DNA of 64,000 nucleotides from VXRN01 sp963664365 (lineage in GTDB: Bacteria; Chloroflexota; Dehalococcoidia; Lucifugimonadales; UBA1123): positions 1,488,001 to 1,552,000 of the forward strand of contig OY761144.1 of assembly GCA_963664365.1 (NCBI GenBank). The letters run 5' to 3'. This document shows positions 49,648 to 58,953 of this stretch, in pieces. Made by a program: the position numbers and the translations under genes. The notes beneath the pieces are model-generated. The model was given only the letters and a program-made list of their open reading frames with translations, was not told the origin of the DNA and searched no databases. The first letter of the stretch is position 1. The number at the start of each line of letters is the position of its first letter.

Positions 49648-50745
49648 TTAGTCCTTGGTCAACCAGTATACTACGGGCCTGACGTGGCCGCTACGGAATG
49701 GGACTTGGACCGTGATTCGACGCTTGAGATTCAGTCTTGGACAGGCGGACTCATAGGCTGACTCGAATGCGCGGCGACGGGTGGTTACCATTACCAGACT
49801 CCCGCCCGGACGGACTACCCTCGCCGCTTCCCCAAGAGTGCGGATGTATAGGTCCTGAAGGTCTTCTGAGCCGCCGACCAACATGCCATAGGGAAGGTCG
49901 GCGGCGATGACATCCATCGAGCCGTCCGGCAATGGCGCTCTTCGGGCATCTGCGGCCAGCAGGGTAGAGTAGGGCAGCGTTCCCGCCTGCCGCAGGTTCG
50001 CCTCGGCGCAGCGAAGGGCCTCGGCGCTTGAGTCGAGACCGACGATGTGCATCGCGGCGCCGGAATGCAGGCGCTCCACCATCAAGGTGCCCGAGCCGCA
50101 GCAGAGGTTGAGAAATCGATCACCGGCAGTTGTGCCTGGCATGTTGACCATCACGCTGGCTATGGTGGCGTTCAGGGCGCCGGGGTAGTTGCAGACCCTC
50201 CAGTCTCGCGCTGAGAGTGGCCTGGGTGTGGTGCGGACGAGGACGCGCCACGGATGCTCTTCCTCGTTGGACCTTCTGACGGCTATCTGAAGATCGGCGG
50301 GGCCGTCTGTTTCCTCCAAGCCGGTCTCTTTGGAAATATGGTTCTTGATTCGGGTCATGACAGCTGAACCGCTTCCTGCTGCGCTGAGACGGAAGCTCTC
50401 GAAAGGGTTCTCTCGATTCGACGCGAGTACAAGCCGCACTGCCGACAGCAGCCGCGTCATGTTCTGGTGACCCAAGAGGGCGCGGGGGCGGGCGACCTGG
50501 AATCTTTCGACAAGGTGGACAGCCACGACTGTCTTGAGTCCTTGCAGTTTGCGCGGGCCGACGGTCGTCTTCATAGAGACGCGGCCTGGAGAGATTATGC
50601 GGCAGTCCGCGGCTGAATTGTCGAGAACCCCGCGAGCTTCGGCGAGGGCGAATTCTTCCAGCCCTTCGAGGACCTCGAACTCGTACTCCTTCTCACTAAG
50701 GCCGGCTCGGGGGCGAGGTCGGGAGGGCTTTGGACGCGACTTCAT
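49648..50745 (-). CDS. THUMP-domain RNA methyltransferase (RlmL/Trm14-like)
   Basis: 365 aa. An N-terminal THUMP-like region (about residues 20-160) leads to a Rossmann methyltransferase with FLNLCCGSGTLMVERL (motif I) and DVIAADLPYGMLVG, where DLPYG corresponds to the (D/N)PPYG catalytic motif with Leu for the first Pro. Guanine-N2 methylation of tRNA or rRNA is the likely activity. It is 12 nt from trpB. Confidence 0.83.
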   Translation of the reverse strand: MKSRPKPSRPRPRAGLSEKEYEFEVLEGLEEFALAEARGVLDNSAADCRIISPGRVSMKTTVGPRKLQGLKTVVAVHLVERFQVARPRALLGHQNMTRLLSAVRLVLASNRENPFESFRLSAAGSGSAVMTRIKNHISKETGLEETDGPADLQIAVRRSNEEEHPWRVLVRTTPRPLSARDWRVCNYPGALNATIASVMVNMPGTTAGDRFLNLCCGSGTLMVERLHSGAAMHIVGLDSSAEALRCAEANLRQAGTLPYSTLLAADARRAPLPDGSMDVIAADLPYGMLVGGSEDLQDLYIRTLGEAARVVRPGGSLVMVTTRRRAFESAYESACPRLNLKRRITVQVPFRSGHVRPVVYWLTKD

Positions 50746-50757
50746 GGGCCGGCAGGC

Positions 50758-51963
50758 TCACATCTCCACCCCGAGCGCGCCGGCGACGGTGTCCATGTCC
50801 TTGTCGCCTCGGCCGCTGAGCCCCAGCAGGATGATCTGCTCTCTGTCCAAGCTGGGCGCTAACTGTGACACATGGTACACAGCATGGGACGGTTCCAGCG
50901 CCGGAATGATGCCCTCCGAGCGACAAAGAAGCTGGAAGCCTTCCAAGGCCTGGTCGTCGGTTACGCTGACGTACTCCGCCCTCCCGGAGTCCTTGAGCCA
51001 GCTATGCTCAGGGCCGACGCCGGGGTAGTCGAGTCCCGCCGATATGCTGTGGGCTTCGTGTACCTGCCCGTCGTCATCCTGAAGTAGGTAAGACATGCTT
51101 CCGTGCAGAACACCGATCTCTCCGGCTGCGAGAGTCGAAGAGTGCTCTCCCGTCTCGATGCCGTGGCCTCCGGCCTCGACTCCGATCAGCTTTACGTCCT
51201 CATCTCGGACGAATTCGTAGAATAGTCCCATCGCGTTCGAGCCGCCGCCGACGCAGGCGACAGCGTAGTCCGGGAGCCTGCCGACCGTGGATAGTAGCTG
51301 CTCGCGCGCCTCGCGCCCGATCACCGCTTGGAAGTCGCGTACCATCATCGGGTACGGGTGCGGACCGACGACGCTGCCGATCAGGTAGTGGGTGGTCTCG
51401 ACGTTTGTCACCCAGTCGCGGATCGCCTCGTTGATGGCGTCCTTGAGCGTCCGGCTGCCGCTGGTTACGGGTCTGACCTCGGCCCCGAGCAGCCTCATTC
51501 TGAAGACGTTGAGCGCCTGGCGCCTGATGTCTTCCTCGCCCATGTACACGATGCACTCTTGACCCAGCATTGAGCATACGGTGGCGGTCGCGACGCCATG
51601 CTGTCCCGCTCCGGTTTCGGCGATGATCCTGTGCTTGCCCATGCGCTGCGCAAGCAGCCCCTGGCCGAGCGCGTTGTTGATTTTGTGAGCGCCGGTGTGG
51701 GCGAGGTCCTCGCGCTTGACGTAGATTCGCGCGCCGCCCAGCTCGCGGGTCAGGTTCTCGGCGTAGTAGAGCGTCGTGGGTCTGCCGACGTAGTCGCGGG
51801 ACAGCAACTGAAGCTGAGACTGGAACTCCTCGTCGGCCTTGGCCGCCTCGTATTCGACCTGAAGTTCATGGACCGCGCCCATCAGCGTTTCGGGGATGAA
51901 CATCCCGCCGAACTGACCGAAGCGGCCTCTTTCGTCTGGCAGTGCTTGTGTGTGGCGCATCAT
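50758..51963 (-). CDS. trpB: Tryptophan synthase beta chain
   Basis: 401 aa. GRFGQFGGMFIPETLMGAVHEL is the canonical start, K94 in GAHKINNALGQ binds PLP, and CVGGGSNAMGLFYEF is the phosphate-binding glycine loop. It condenses indole and serine to tryptophan. trpA and other trp genes are not adjacent, which is unusual for the operon but not unique. Confidence 0.96.
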   Translation of the reverse strand: MMRHTQALPDERGRFGQFGGMFIPETLMGAVHELQVEYEAAKADEEFQSQLQLLSRDYVGRPTTLYYAENLTRELGGARIYVKREDLAHTGAHKINNALGQGLLAQRMGKHRIIAETGAGQHGVATATVCSMLGQECIVYMGEEDIRRQALNVFRMRLLGAEVRPVTSGSRTLKDAINEAIRDWVTNVETTHYLIGSVVGPHPYPMMVRDFQAVIGREAREQLLSTVGRLPDYAVACVGGGSNAMGLFYEFVRDEDVKLIGVEAGGHGIETGEHSSTLAAGEIGVLHGSMSYLLQDDDGQVHEAHSISAGLDYPGVGPEHSWLKDSGRAEYVSVTDDQALEGFQLLCRSEGIIPALEPSHAVYHVSQLAPSLDREQIILLGLSGRGDKDMDTVAGALGVEM

Positions 51964-52093
51964 CTATTCCTGAGTTTGGGTATTATCATTGAGTGTACTA
52001 CAAGACGGGAGACGGCGAGAGCGTCCGGCCGGTTGACCCTGCGCCGATCCGAACTTAGAATGTGAACAGATTCGCCCGAAGAGGGAAGCAAGT

Positions 52094-52330
52094 ATGCCCA
52101 TTTACGAATACGTCTGCGATACGTGCAGTCACAGGTTCGAGAGGCTGAGGCCGATCAGCCGCATGGATGACGAGGCGTCCTGCCCGATCTGCGAAGGAGA
52201 CTCCAAGCGCGCCCTGTCCGTGTTCGCGGCGTTCACGTCAGATGACGCAGGGGCAATGAGTTCAGTCGCAGGCGCCGGCGGATGCGGCGGATGCGGACCC
52301 GGCGGATGCGCCTGCGCCATGGGGGCCTGA
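52094..52330 (+). CDS. FmdB-family zinc ribbon protein
   Basis: 78 aa. MPIYEYVCDTCSHRFERLRPI with C8-x2-C11 and C30-x2-C33 form the zinc ribbon. The C-terminal tail is Gly/Cys-rich (GGCGGCGPGGCACAMGA). A regulatory role is proposed for the family from FmdB. GAGGGAAGCAAGT precedes the ATG, and the next gene starts 3 nt after the stop. Confidence 0.85.
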   Translation: MPIYEYVCDTCSHRFERLRPISRMDDEASCPICEGDSKRALSVFAAFTSDDAGAMSSVAGAGGCGGCGPGGCACAMGA

Positions 52331-52333
52331 GCG

Positions 52334-52792
52334 ATGACCACTGTTCAGATTCTGCTGACCGTGCATATTCTGGCCTCGCTCGTCGCGGTGGGAGCGACGG
52401 TGTCTTACTTCTTCTGGCTCCGGCGCGCCGTTCTGGTTCCCGAGTCACGGTCGTTCACGCTCGAAACCATCAGGCTGTTGGAACAGCGACTGGTGACGCC
52501 CGCATACATCATCGTCCTGCTAACTGGACTCGGCCTAATCGACCGCGCTTCTTGGGGATGGTCCACGCCCTGGCTGGAGATGTCGATCCTACTGTTCGTC
52601 GTACTCATGGGCCTCGTGGGTGTTCACGCGCGGGTCATAAAGCGGCAGATCGCGCTGTCGGAGGAAGGCGCGGGAGATTCCGCAGACTATGACCGATCTC
52701 ACGCGCGGGGGCGTATGCTGATGGCGGCCAAAGTCGTAGTGGTGATCGCGCTCGTCTATCTGATGGTGTTCAAGCCGCCACTCTGGGGATGA
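52334..52792 (+). CDS. DUF2269-like membrane protein
   Basis: 152 aa, four hydrophobic helices: ILLTVHILASLVAVGATVSYFFWL, VTPAYIIVLLTGLGLI, WLEMSILLFVVLMGLVGVHA and MLMAAKVVVVIALVYLMVF. The first-helix His and layout fit DUF2269/CopD-like proteins. It is coupled to the FmdB-like gene. Confidence 0.7.
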   Translation: MTTVQILLTVHILASLVAVGATVSYFFWLRRAVLVPESRSFTLETIRLLEQRLVTPAYIIVLLTGLGLIDRASWGWSTPWLEMSILLFVVLMGLVGVHARVIKRQIALSEEGAGDSADYDRSHARGRMLMAAKVVVVIALVYLMVFKPPLWG

Positions 52793-52796
52793 AACT

Positions 52797-53618
52797 TCAT
52801 CCACGCACTGCCACAATGTCGAGCCAGTTGCGGGGGACGTGCGTTATCTTCATCTCCTCGAAGGTCTGGTGGACGCCCTTCTGAAGTGACGCGCTCGCCT
52901 CTTTGAGAGGTACGCCCGGCATCGTGCCGGTGATGAAGTCCTCGAATGTGCTGATGTCCAGCCAACCCTCGATGGGCACCTGGACCGTGTCCTCCACCTG
53001 ACGCACGATTCGGAAGTCGTGGCGTTCCAGCAACTCCCGGTACTCGTCCGCCGTCAGGTGTTTGCGGGATTCGACCTTCTCGGCCCTCTGAGGCGAGAGG
53101 CCGTAATCTCTGCGGAGCGTTCGCGCCGACTTGAACATCCACTTCCGGTAGAACTGGAGGGATTCGGGCACCTGGCCGCCCTCGTAGAACGACGTGTTGA
53201 ACGCGAACTTGCCGCCCGGATTCAGCGCGCGAGAGATCTCGATGACCAATCCGTCCTTGTCTGGGATGTAGTGGATAGCGTTGCAGAAGATGATCGTGTC
53301 GGCCCGCTCTTTGAGCGATTCGGACACCTGCTCGACCTGGCTCTGCACAAACTGGACGGCGTTGTCCCTATGCGCCTTGAGGTCGTCCATCGCCTGCTTC
53401 AGCGCGCCCGCGGAGTGGTCCATCGCGATGATGACCGAGTCCCTAGCGCCGCGAAGTTGCTCCAGGATGAGTTTGGTGACTCCTCCGGTGCCGCAAGCGA
53501 GATCGACGATCCGCTGCCCGGATGTCGGCTCGGCCATCGCCACCAGCCTGGCATTGAGGTTTTCGTAGAACGGATTCTGGGAAAATGTGGCAAACGAGAA
53601 TTGGTCGGCTGTCGTCAT
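52797..53618 (-). CDS. Class I SAM-dependent methyltransferase
   Basis: 273 aa. RIVDLACGTGGVTKLIL (motif I), IIAMDHSAGAL (acidic residue after strand 2) and IIFCNAIHYIPDKDGLVIEISRALNPGGKFAFNTSFYE fit a small-molecule UbiE/COQ5-like methyltransferase. It converges with the DUF2269 gene. The substrate is unknown. Confidence 0.85.
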   Translation of the reverse strand: MTTADQFSFATFSQNPFYENLNARLVAMAEPTSGQRIVDLACGTGGVTKLILEQLRGARDSVIIAMDHSAGALKQAMDDLKAHRDNAVQFVQSQVEQVSESLKERADTIIFCNAIHYIPDKDGLVIEISRALNPGGKFAFNTSFYEGGQVPESLQFYRKWMFKSARTLRRDYGLSPQRAEKVESRKHLTADEYRELLERHDFRIVRQVEDTVQVPIEGWLDISTFEDFITGTMPGVPLKEASASLQKGVHQTFEEMKITHVPRNWLDIVAVRG

Positions 53619-53888
53619 GACGTTACTCCTGCCATCAAGCGCTCTCTGCGGCTCTCAACACACTGTATCACAGGCCGGCGGGCGATGCTGGCTCACCGGC
53701 AAAGCCATTATAGCGCTTGTGGGCAAGTAAACTAAACGACCCCAGATCCATGATATTCTCGACACACGCTGATATTAGATCAAACTCTCCCTGTGCGGCG
53801 CTTTCGACAGCGGCCCCACCAGCGAATGTCGTCCTGAGTCTCCCGCGCTACACCCTTCCCCAATCAACCTGCCTGCGTACAATCGCCC
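53619..53888. other. Intergenic, no gene seen
   Basis: No convincing ORF, RNA or promoter; a short stretch around 53.7 kb is AT-rich. Confidence 0.3.
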
Positions 53889-54677
53889 TCAGCCCAGCAT
53901 CACCCTGACCGCGCTCACGAACTCCAGCGCCCGTTCAACAGCCGCCGCGACCTCGTCCTGCGAGAACGAAACGTACAGTTGGTAGTCGCTCTGTCGGCGC
54001 AGTTCGTAAGTCTCCTTCAACTTCTCCGCCAACGACGCATCGAACAATCCGGTAGTGACGTAGCGTAGCCCAAACTGGTTTGCGACGCCCCCGTGCGTTC
54101 TTGGTGGAGCGCTGTCCGTACGCGCAAGAGCAGCCGAAGCGGCATAGAACATTGCATAGTAAGCGCGGTTCACGGCAGCCCTGAGGAGTCCTTGATCTAA
54201 GTTGACCTTGGCAGTTGCGAGCGCTTCATCAGCTAATTCCAGATGTCGGACCACATGTCTCTCTTTCATGACCTCGATCTCCGCGTCGGGCAGTTGAGCG
54301 CTTTCGGCGCGCGCCTTCGAAAAGATACCCGTGTCATAAAGGACCACCCCATCTTCCAGAATATTCATGACCAGAGGCGACCCCAGACTGTGGAACTCCA
54401 GAAACTCGCTCCTGTCATAGGCGGTCGTCTCCACGAAGAACCGGAACCCGGTCTCGCGCGCCTGGTCATACTCGACTTTCGTGAGCGCCTTGCCGATGCC
54501 GTCATCCCCCGACCCAACTACCAGCACATCTACATCACTATCTGGCCCGGCGTCGCCCCTAGCCACCGAGCCATACAGCACGATCGAATCGACCCGGTCA
54601 CCAAGCGTAGCCCGAACCCGCCGAGCAAAATCCTCAGCAGCCGCCCTGAGTTCGGATTGGCGCGTTGTCGTAGTCAT
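53889..54677 (-). CDS. Fused MNT-HEPN protein
   Basis: 262 aa. Residues 1-120 are a minimal nucleotidyltransferase (G36-S37 then D48-x-D50 in GSVARGDAGPDSDVDVLVV). Residues ~135-262 are a HEPN domain (NRAYYAMFYAASAALART, RTHGGVANQFG, LRRQSDYQLYVSF). Both parts are close in sequence to the separate MNT and HEPN genes at 30.8-31.5 kb. Fusion of antitoxin-like and toxin-like halves implies regulation within one chain, or loss of toxin action. Confidence 0.85.
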   Translation of the reverse strand: MTTTTRQSELRAAAEDFARRVRATLGDRVDSIVLYGSVARGDAGPDSDVDVLVVGSGDDGIGKALTKVEYDQARETGFRFFVETTAYDRSEFLEFHSLGSPLVMNILEDGVVLYDTGIFSKARAESAQLPDAEIEVMKERHVVRHLELADEALATAKVNLDQGLLRAAVNRAYYAMFYAASAALARTDSAPPRTHGGVANQFGLRYVTTGLFDASLAEKLKETYELRRQSDYQLYVSFSQDEVAAAVERALEFVSAVRVMLG

Positions 54678-54833
54678 TGGTCGTTCACGAACGTCTCCGG
54701 CTGTCCGTCTATTTGGCCTGAGCGCAGTTATATCTTATCACGGAGAGGGGCGAAACCCTTGAGACGTAGCCATGGAAAAGGGCAGACCCCAATTGGCTCG
54801 CCTCTTAGTTGAAGGTTCTATGTAGGATCCCGC

Positions 54834-55832
54834 CTAAGTCGTAAACAGTATGCTATTCCGAGGCCTCGGCATGATCTCCGACTCCGACAGCTCGTATGCC
54901 TCTTTCTTGTATATCTGGATTCGGTGCTGGCCGAAGTCGCAGATGAACAGGCGGAACTCCGAATCGACCCGGACCGCGCAAGGGGAGTGCAGGCGCTTGG
55001 TGGGTTCCAAGTCCGTCATCTCGCGCAGACGCAGGGTCGTGGGGTTGGCCAGTATGTACTGGCGGCCCGACCTCGACAGGTTCGCGTCGCCGAAGAACTG
55101 CTCGACGAACCGTCCTTCCGGGCTGAACATCTGGACGCGGTTGTTGAGCCAATCGGCGACGTAGATGTCGCCGTGCGCATCGACGGCGACGGCGGCGGGC
55201 CTGTTGAACTCGCCCTTCCGGTCGCCGGACGAGCCGAAGTCGAGCAGGTAGTCTCCGTCGGCGGTGTACTTCTGCACGCGGTCGTTGCGCCAGTCGGCGA
55301 CGTAGATGTCCCCAAGCTCATCGACTGCGACGCCCCACGGCATATTCAACTCGCCGTCTCCGTCTCCGTGCCCGCGGTCTATCGTCTGAAGATGCTTGCC
55401 GTCGCGCGTGAACCTCTGAATTCGGTGGTTCAGCGTGTCCGACATCACGATATTGCCGTCCGGGTCGAAGTCCATGAACGACGGCCGGTTCACCTGGCCC
55501 TCGTCGGAGCCGGACTCCCCCCAGGTGTCCAGAGTCTCGCCGTCCTTGTCCATGATCGTGACGGTGTTCTTCGCTTCGTCCAGGACGTAGAGGTTCTCGT
55601 CCTCGTCAACCAGAAGCGACGTGGGCCAGGTGAAGTTCCCGACGCCGCGCAGTCCGAGGTTCTCGTCCTCCCAGTTGATGACCCGGATCTCATTGCCGAT
55701 GCCGCCCCGGGTCAAGACGTAGATGTTCTCCTCTCCGAACCCGATGTCCACCGGATCGGACGTGACGCGGCGCTGTCCCAGCGTCATGTAGTACGGAAAA
55801 CCGGACCTTAGCAGCGCGTGTGGACGTCCCAT
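54834..55832 (-). CDS. NHL-repeat beta-propeller protein
   Basis: 332 aa. At least five NHL-type repeats are visible: NRPSFMDFDPDGNIVMSDTLNHRIQRF, NMPWGVAVDELGDIYVADWRNDRVQKY, NRPAAVAVDAHGDIYVADWLNNRVQMF, HSPCAVRVDSEFRLFICDFGQHRIQIY. No signal peptide is seen. It is the last gene of the DUF1800-DUF1501-NHL run. Function is not known; such propellers usually bind proteins or carry sugar-lyase-like activity. Confidence 0.88.
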   Translation of the reverse strand: MGRPHALLRSGFPYYMTLGQRRVTSDPVDIGFGEENIYVLTRGGIGNEIRVINWEDENLGLRGVGNFTWPTSLLVDEDENLYVLDEAKNTVTIMDKDGETLDTWGESGSDEGQVNRPSFMDFDPDGNIVMSDTLNHRIQRFTRDGKHLQTIDRGHGDGDGELNMPWGVAVDELGDIYVADWRNDRVQKYTADGDYLLDFGSSGDRKGEFNRPAAVAVDAHGDIYVADWLNNRVQMFSPEGRFVEQFFGDANLSRSGRQYILANPTTLRLREMTDLEPTKRLHSPCAVRVDSEFRLFICDFGQHRIQIYKKEAYELSESEIMPRPRNSILFTT

Positions 55833-55850
55833 CTGCTCACCTCTGCCTGA

Positions 55851-56999
55851 CTACGACTGCTTGAATGGGTGTATTTGCTCGTAGTTGCCGAGGACTATCG
55901 GAGCGGCTTCGACTCCGAGCCACTGCTCGAGGACCGTGCCGTATATCCCGCGATAGTCGATGGTGTGCGGCAGGTCTTCGCCGCTGTTCACCCAGTCCTT
56001 GGGGTTCAGGGAGGGGTACTCGGCATAGAGTCCGCCCTCGACCGGCTTGCCGACGATGAACGCGCCGCCCCCTGACCCGTGGTCCGTGCCGGAGCCGTTG
56101 TCATAGACCCGACGCCCGAACTCGGTGAACACCAGCATCACCACGTTGTCGTCCGCGCCGTGCTCTTCGAGGTCGGCGAAGAAGTCCGAAATCGCCCCTG
56201 AGAGGTCTCCGACCAGCTTGGGATGCGTCGGAACCTCGTTCGCGTGAGTGTCGTATCCGCCGTGCGACGTGTAGAAGATGCGCGTACCGAGGTCGGCCGT
56301 ATGAACGCGGGCCACGTCGCGCAGGCTCTGGGCGATGGGATTGCCGGCGTATTCGACCGTGGACTCGTACCGCTCCGGCGCGACATTGATCATGTCCGCG
56401 CCCGTCAGGACGTCCTGTCCGGTTCGGGACAGGTACTCCATGACCGGGCCGGTTCCGATGGCGGGGCCGTACATCTGCTTGAAGATGTCCAGGGCCTGTT
56501 CGCGCTGATCGTCGCCGTCTATTCCCGTCATCAGGCCGTAGCTGTCGAGGTTCGACACGCTGGTAACGGGAACGCCGGGCATGGCCATCGCGCGCGGCAG
56601 TCCGACGCCGAAGTTGACTCCGGTCAGCGGGTTTTCGCCCTCCGGATCTAGCTCCTTGAGCGTCCGGCCGACCCACCCGACCGTCGATACCTCGTGCGGC
56701 GTGCAGGTATGCCAGATGTCCATGCCTCGGAAGTGGGAGCGGTTGGAGTTGGGGTATCCGATACCCTGCACTATGCTCACCATGCCGCGGTCATACAACT
56801 CCTTGAACGCGCCCATCTCCGGGTGGAACGCGAGCGTGTCGTCTATCGGCAGCGCCTGGCCCTGTGGGATGCCGACCAGGGGCCTGTTGTCGTAATAGAC
56901 CTCGCTGTTGTACGGGATGATCGTGTTCATGAAGTCGTTCCCGCCCGAGAGCTGAACGATAACGAAGACAGGGTCCTTTCCGTTTCCGTTGCCTGCCAT
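55851..56999 (-). CDS. DUF1501 family protein
   Basis: 382 aa. FVIVQLSGGNDFMNTIIPYNSEVYYDNRPL, GMVSIVQGIGYPNSNRSHFRGMDIWHT, FYTSHGGYDTHANE and MLVFTEFGRRVYDNGSGTDHGSGGGAFIVG are the conserved blocks of DUF1501, which resembles alkaline-phosphatase/sulfatase-fold proteins in its metal-like motifs. DUF1501 and DUF1800 genes usually occur together, as here. The role is unknown. Confidence 0.92.
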   Translation of the reverse strand: MAGNGNGKDPVFVIVQLSGGNDFMNTIIPYNSEVYYDNRPLVGIPQGQALPIDDTLAFHPEMGAFKELYDRGMVSIVQGIGYPNSNRSHFRGMDIWHTCTPHEVSTVGWVGRTLKELDPEGENPLTGVNFGVGLPRAMAMPGVPVTSVSNLDSYGLMTGIDGDDQREQALDIFKQMYGPAIGTGPVMEYLSRTGQDVLTGADMINVAPERYESTVEYAGNPIAQSLRDVARVHTADLGTRIFYTSHGGYDTHANEVPTHPKLVGDLSGAISDFFADLEEHGADDNVVMLVFTEFGRRVYDNGSGTDHGSGGGAFIVGKPVEGGLYAEYPSLNPKDWVNSGEDLPHTIDYRGIYGTVLEQWLGVEAAPIVLGNYEQIHPFKQS

Positions 57000-57029
57000 G
57001 TCTTGTACTACCTCCCTCTTGGAGTGAAT

Positions 57030-58439
57030 CTAGGCGAACTGGTACTCGCGCGACGCTACGATAAGCTGAAGCATCCGCGCCACTTTGCCGGCGTTTTCTG
57101 TGCGGGACTCTTTGGCGCTCAGGTCCACGTCTCCCACGCTGTCGGCGTAGTTGGACAACGCGGCCTGGGTCCTCTCTCCGACCTCCATCGGGCCGATAAG
57201 GTCCAGGCATCGGTCCACAAGCTGATCCGGCGAGAGCGTTCCGTCCTCCGACAGCCGCGATATGATGTCCTGCACGCCGGGAGCGGACGTGTCGTTGAAC
57301 TGGTTGACGGCGAAGTTGACCCGCTCGTTCAGCGTCCCGCCGTCTATCCACTCGTGGCCCGTGTGCCAGCCCTCCACCGTAGGCGGATTCATCAAGGCCT
57401 GTCCCATAAGCCCCGCCGCTCCACTCAGCGCGCCCACGCTCTGGCCCGGCGCGGGCATCATTCCGTAGCTGCCCACCAGCTTGATCGTGCCCGCCACGAG
57501 CTCCGCCGGGTTCTTGACCTTCTTGAACCGCGCCCGCTTGAACGACTCCGAGTTGAACAGCGTCCGCAGCACGGCCCTGATCCGGCCGTCGTTGTCCTTG
57601 AATGCCTGGACCAGAGCGTCGATCGCCTCGGGGTCGTTGGGAGGCTCGATGTCCCATGCCGGAACCTGGGGCTCGTCAGCCACGAAGAAGTTATACAGGT
57701 GCCGCGAAATGAACCTGAACGTCGGCTCCTGTTGCACGACTATGTCTATGATGTCCTCGCCGTTGAAGTTTCCTGTGTGTCCCAGGAACGTCTTGGGAGT
57801 CTCGTCGTGGTCTTCCGGCAGGTACTGGAATTCAGAGGGGTTGTGCCCGTGCGGGTATAGAGGCCCCGGCTGCGTGAAAGTCCAGCCCGTGAAGGCGCGC
57901 GCCGCGTTCTTGATGTCGTCCTCGGTGTAGTTGCCGACGCCCATGCTGAACAGTTCGAGCAGTTCGCGCCCCCAGTTCTCGTTCGGCTGGTCTGCGTGGT
58001 TCTCGCAGTTGTCGAGCCAGTAGTTCATCGCCGGGTCGCGCGACAGGGCGAGAAGGATAGTTCGGAGGTCGGACATCCCGACCTCGCGGAACATCTCGAT
58101 CTGCGTGATCATGCTCGGGCTGTGCTCGCTCTTGTACCACGCGGTGGCGAAGACGTGGTGCCAGAACAGAGCCATCTTCTCTTCCAGCGGTCGCTTCGAA
58201 TTTATCATCCGCCACACCCACCGCCCGGCCCACACTCCATACGCGTCGTTGTACGACAACTCCCGGTTGTATCGCTTCAGCACGTCCTCTTCCAGGTCGT
58301 CCAGTCGTTCGGGATGGATCAGCCTCTCCACGACCTCCTCGTATGCCATCTCGGACAGTTCTTCAAGCTCTGACCTGGTGGCGCCGAATCCCGCCCGCCG
58401 CATCAGGTGAGACAGAGTGGCAAGGTCTTCTCTCGACAT
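57030..58439 (-). CDS. DUF1800 family protein
   Basis: 469 aa. LSHLMRRAGFGATRSELEELSEMAYEEVVERLIHP, EKMALFWHHVFAT, NENWGRELLELFSMGVGNYTEDDIKNAARAFTGWTF and FLGHTGNFNGEDIIDIVVQQEPTFRFISRHLYNFFVAD are hallmark DUF1800 segments. It is the first gene of the run with DUF1501 and NHL genes. Likely surface or periplasm related by association; no signal peptide is obvious. Confidence 0.92.
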   Translation of the reverse strand: MSREDLATLSHLMRRAGFGATRSELEELSEMAYEEVVERLIHPERLDDLEEDVLKRYNRELSYNDAYGVWAGRWVWRMINSKRPLEEKMALFWHHVFATAWYKSEHSPSMITQIEMFREVGMSDLRTILLALSRDPAMNYWLDNCENHADQPNENWGRELLELFSMGVGNYTEDDIKNAARAFTGWTFTQPGPLYPHGHNPSEFQYLPEDHDETPKTFLGHTGNFNGEDIIDIVVQQEPTFRFISRHLYNFFVADEPQVPAWDIEPPNDPEAIDALVQAFKDNDGRIRAVLRTLFNSESFKRARFKKVKNPAELVAGTIKLVGSYGMMPAPGQSVGALSGAAGLMGQALMNPPTVEGWHTGHEWIDGGTLNERVNFAVNQFNDTSAPGVQDIISRLSEDGTLSPDQLVDRCLDLIGPMEVGERTQAALSNYADSVGDVDLSAKESRTENAGKVARMLQLIVASREYQFA

Positions 58440-58953
58440 TTCTCAACCCCCGTGTGTATCGGTTCCGCCTATACTATTCCCCGACCATTTGGCTCGGACG
58501 CGAACGAAGACCGACGGCCTCCAACCCGCCTCCGACTCGCCGCTATTGTACCCCAGCCAAGCCATCCGTTCAACGCTCCTGCACAATCCAGAGCCTGTGT
58601 CAGTTCTGTGGGTCCCCCTGGGAGCGCGGGCGTCCCGCCTGCATCCAACCCCCTCCCTCTGTCATCCCGACCGCCCCCTACTGTCATTTCGAGCGCAGCG
58701 AGAAATCTAAAATCCCCGAACATCCTCCAACCCAATCAGCGAAATCACCCCATCCCCAAACTCCCACTTCATACAACCCTTAGCGCCCCTTAGTGCCCCG
58801 TGGACAACCTATATCCACCAACCAACCCCATCCTGAATATCCCCCAATCCCGTAAATCCTGCTTCTACCCCTTGACACCAGCCCAAAGACCATGTATTCT
58901 AAACAGAACTGTCGTACACCCACTATCCACTAACCACTAACCACTATCCACCA
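58440..58953. other. Repeat-rich intergenic region with a promoter
   Basis: No gene was seen. It contains GGGAGCGCGGGCGTCCCGCC (58620-58640), the 72-bp repeat copy 1 (58681-58752), the dispersed AATCCCGTAAATCCTGCTTCT repeat (58848-58868), then TTGACA-17-TATTCT (58872-58900), a good promoter for the gene at 58954, and an AC-rich block of CCACTATCCACTAACC words (58918-58953). Confidence 0.55.
58681..58752. repeat. 72-bp direct repeat, copy 1
   Basis: Identical except for one base to 60100-60171. It starts with the widely dispersed word TGTCATTTCGAGCGCAGCG and flanks, with copy 2, the two-gene cassette at 58954-60062. Confidence 0.85.

Noticed and set aside
56694..57860. Plus-strand ORF of 388 codons
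   Set aside because: It is antisense to the DUF1501 and DUF1800 genes, whose conserved blocks are evident.
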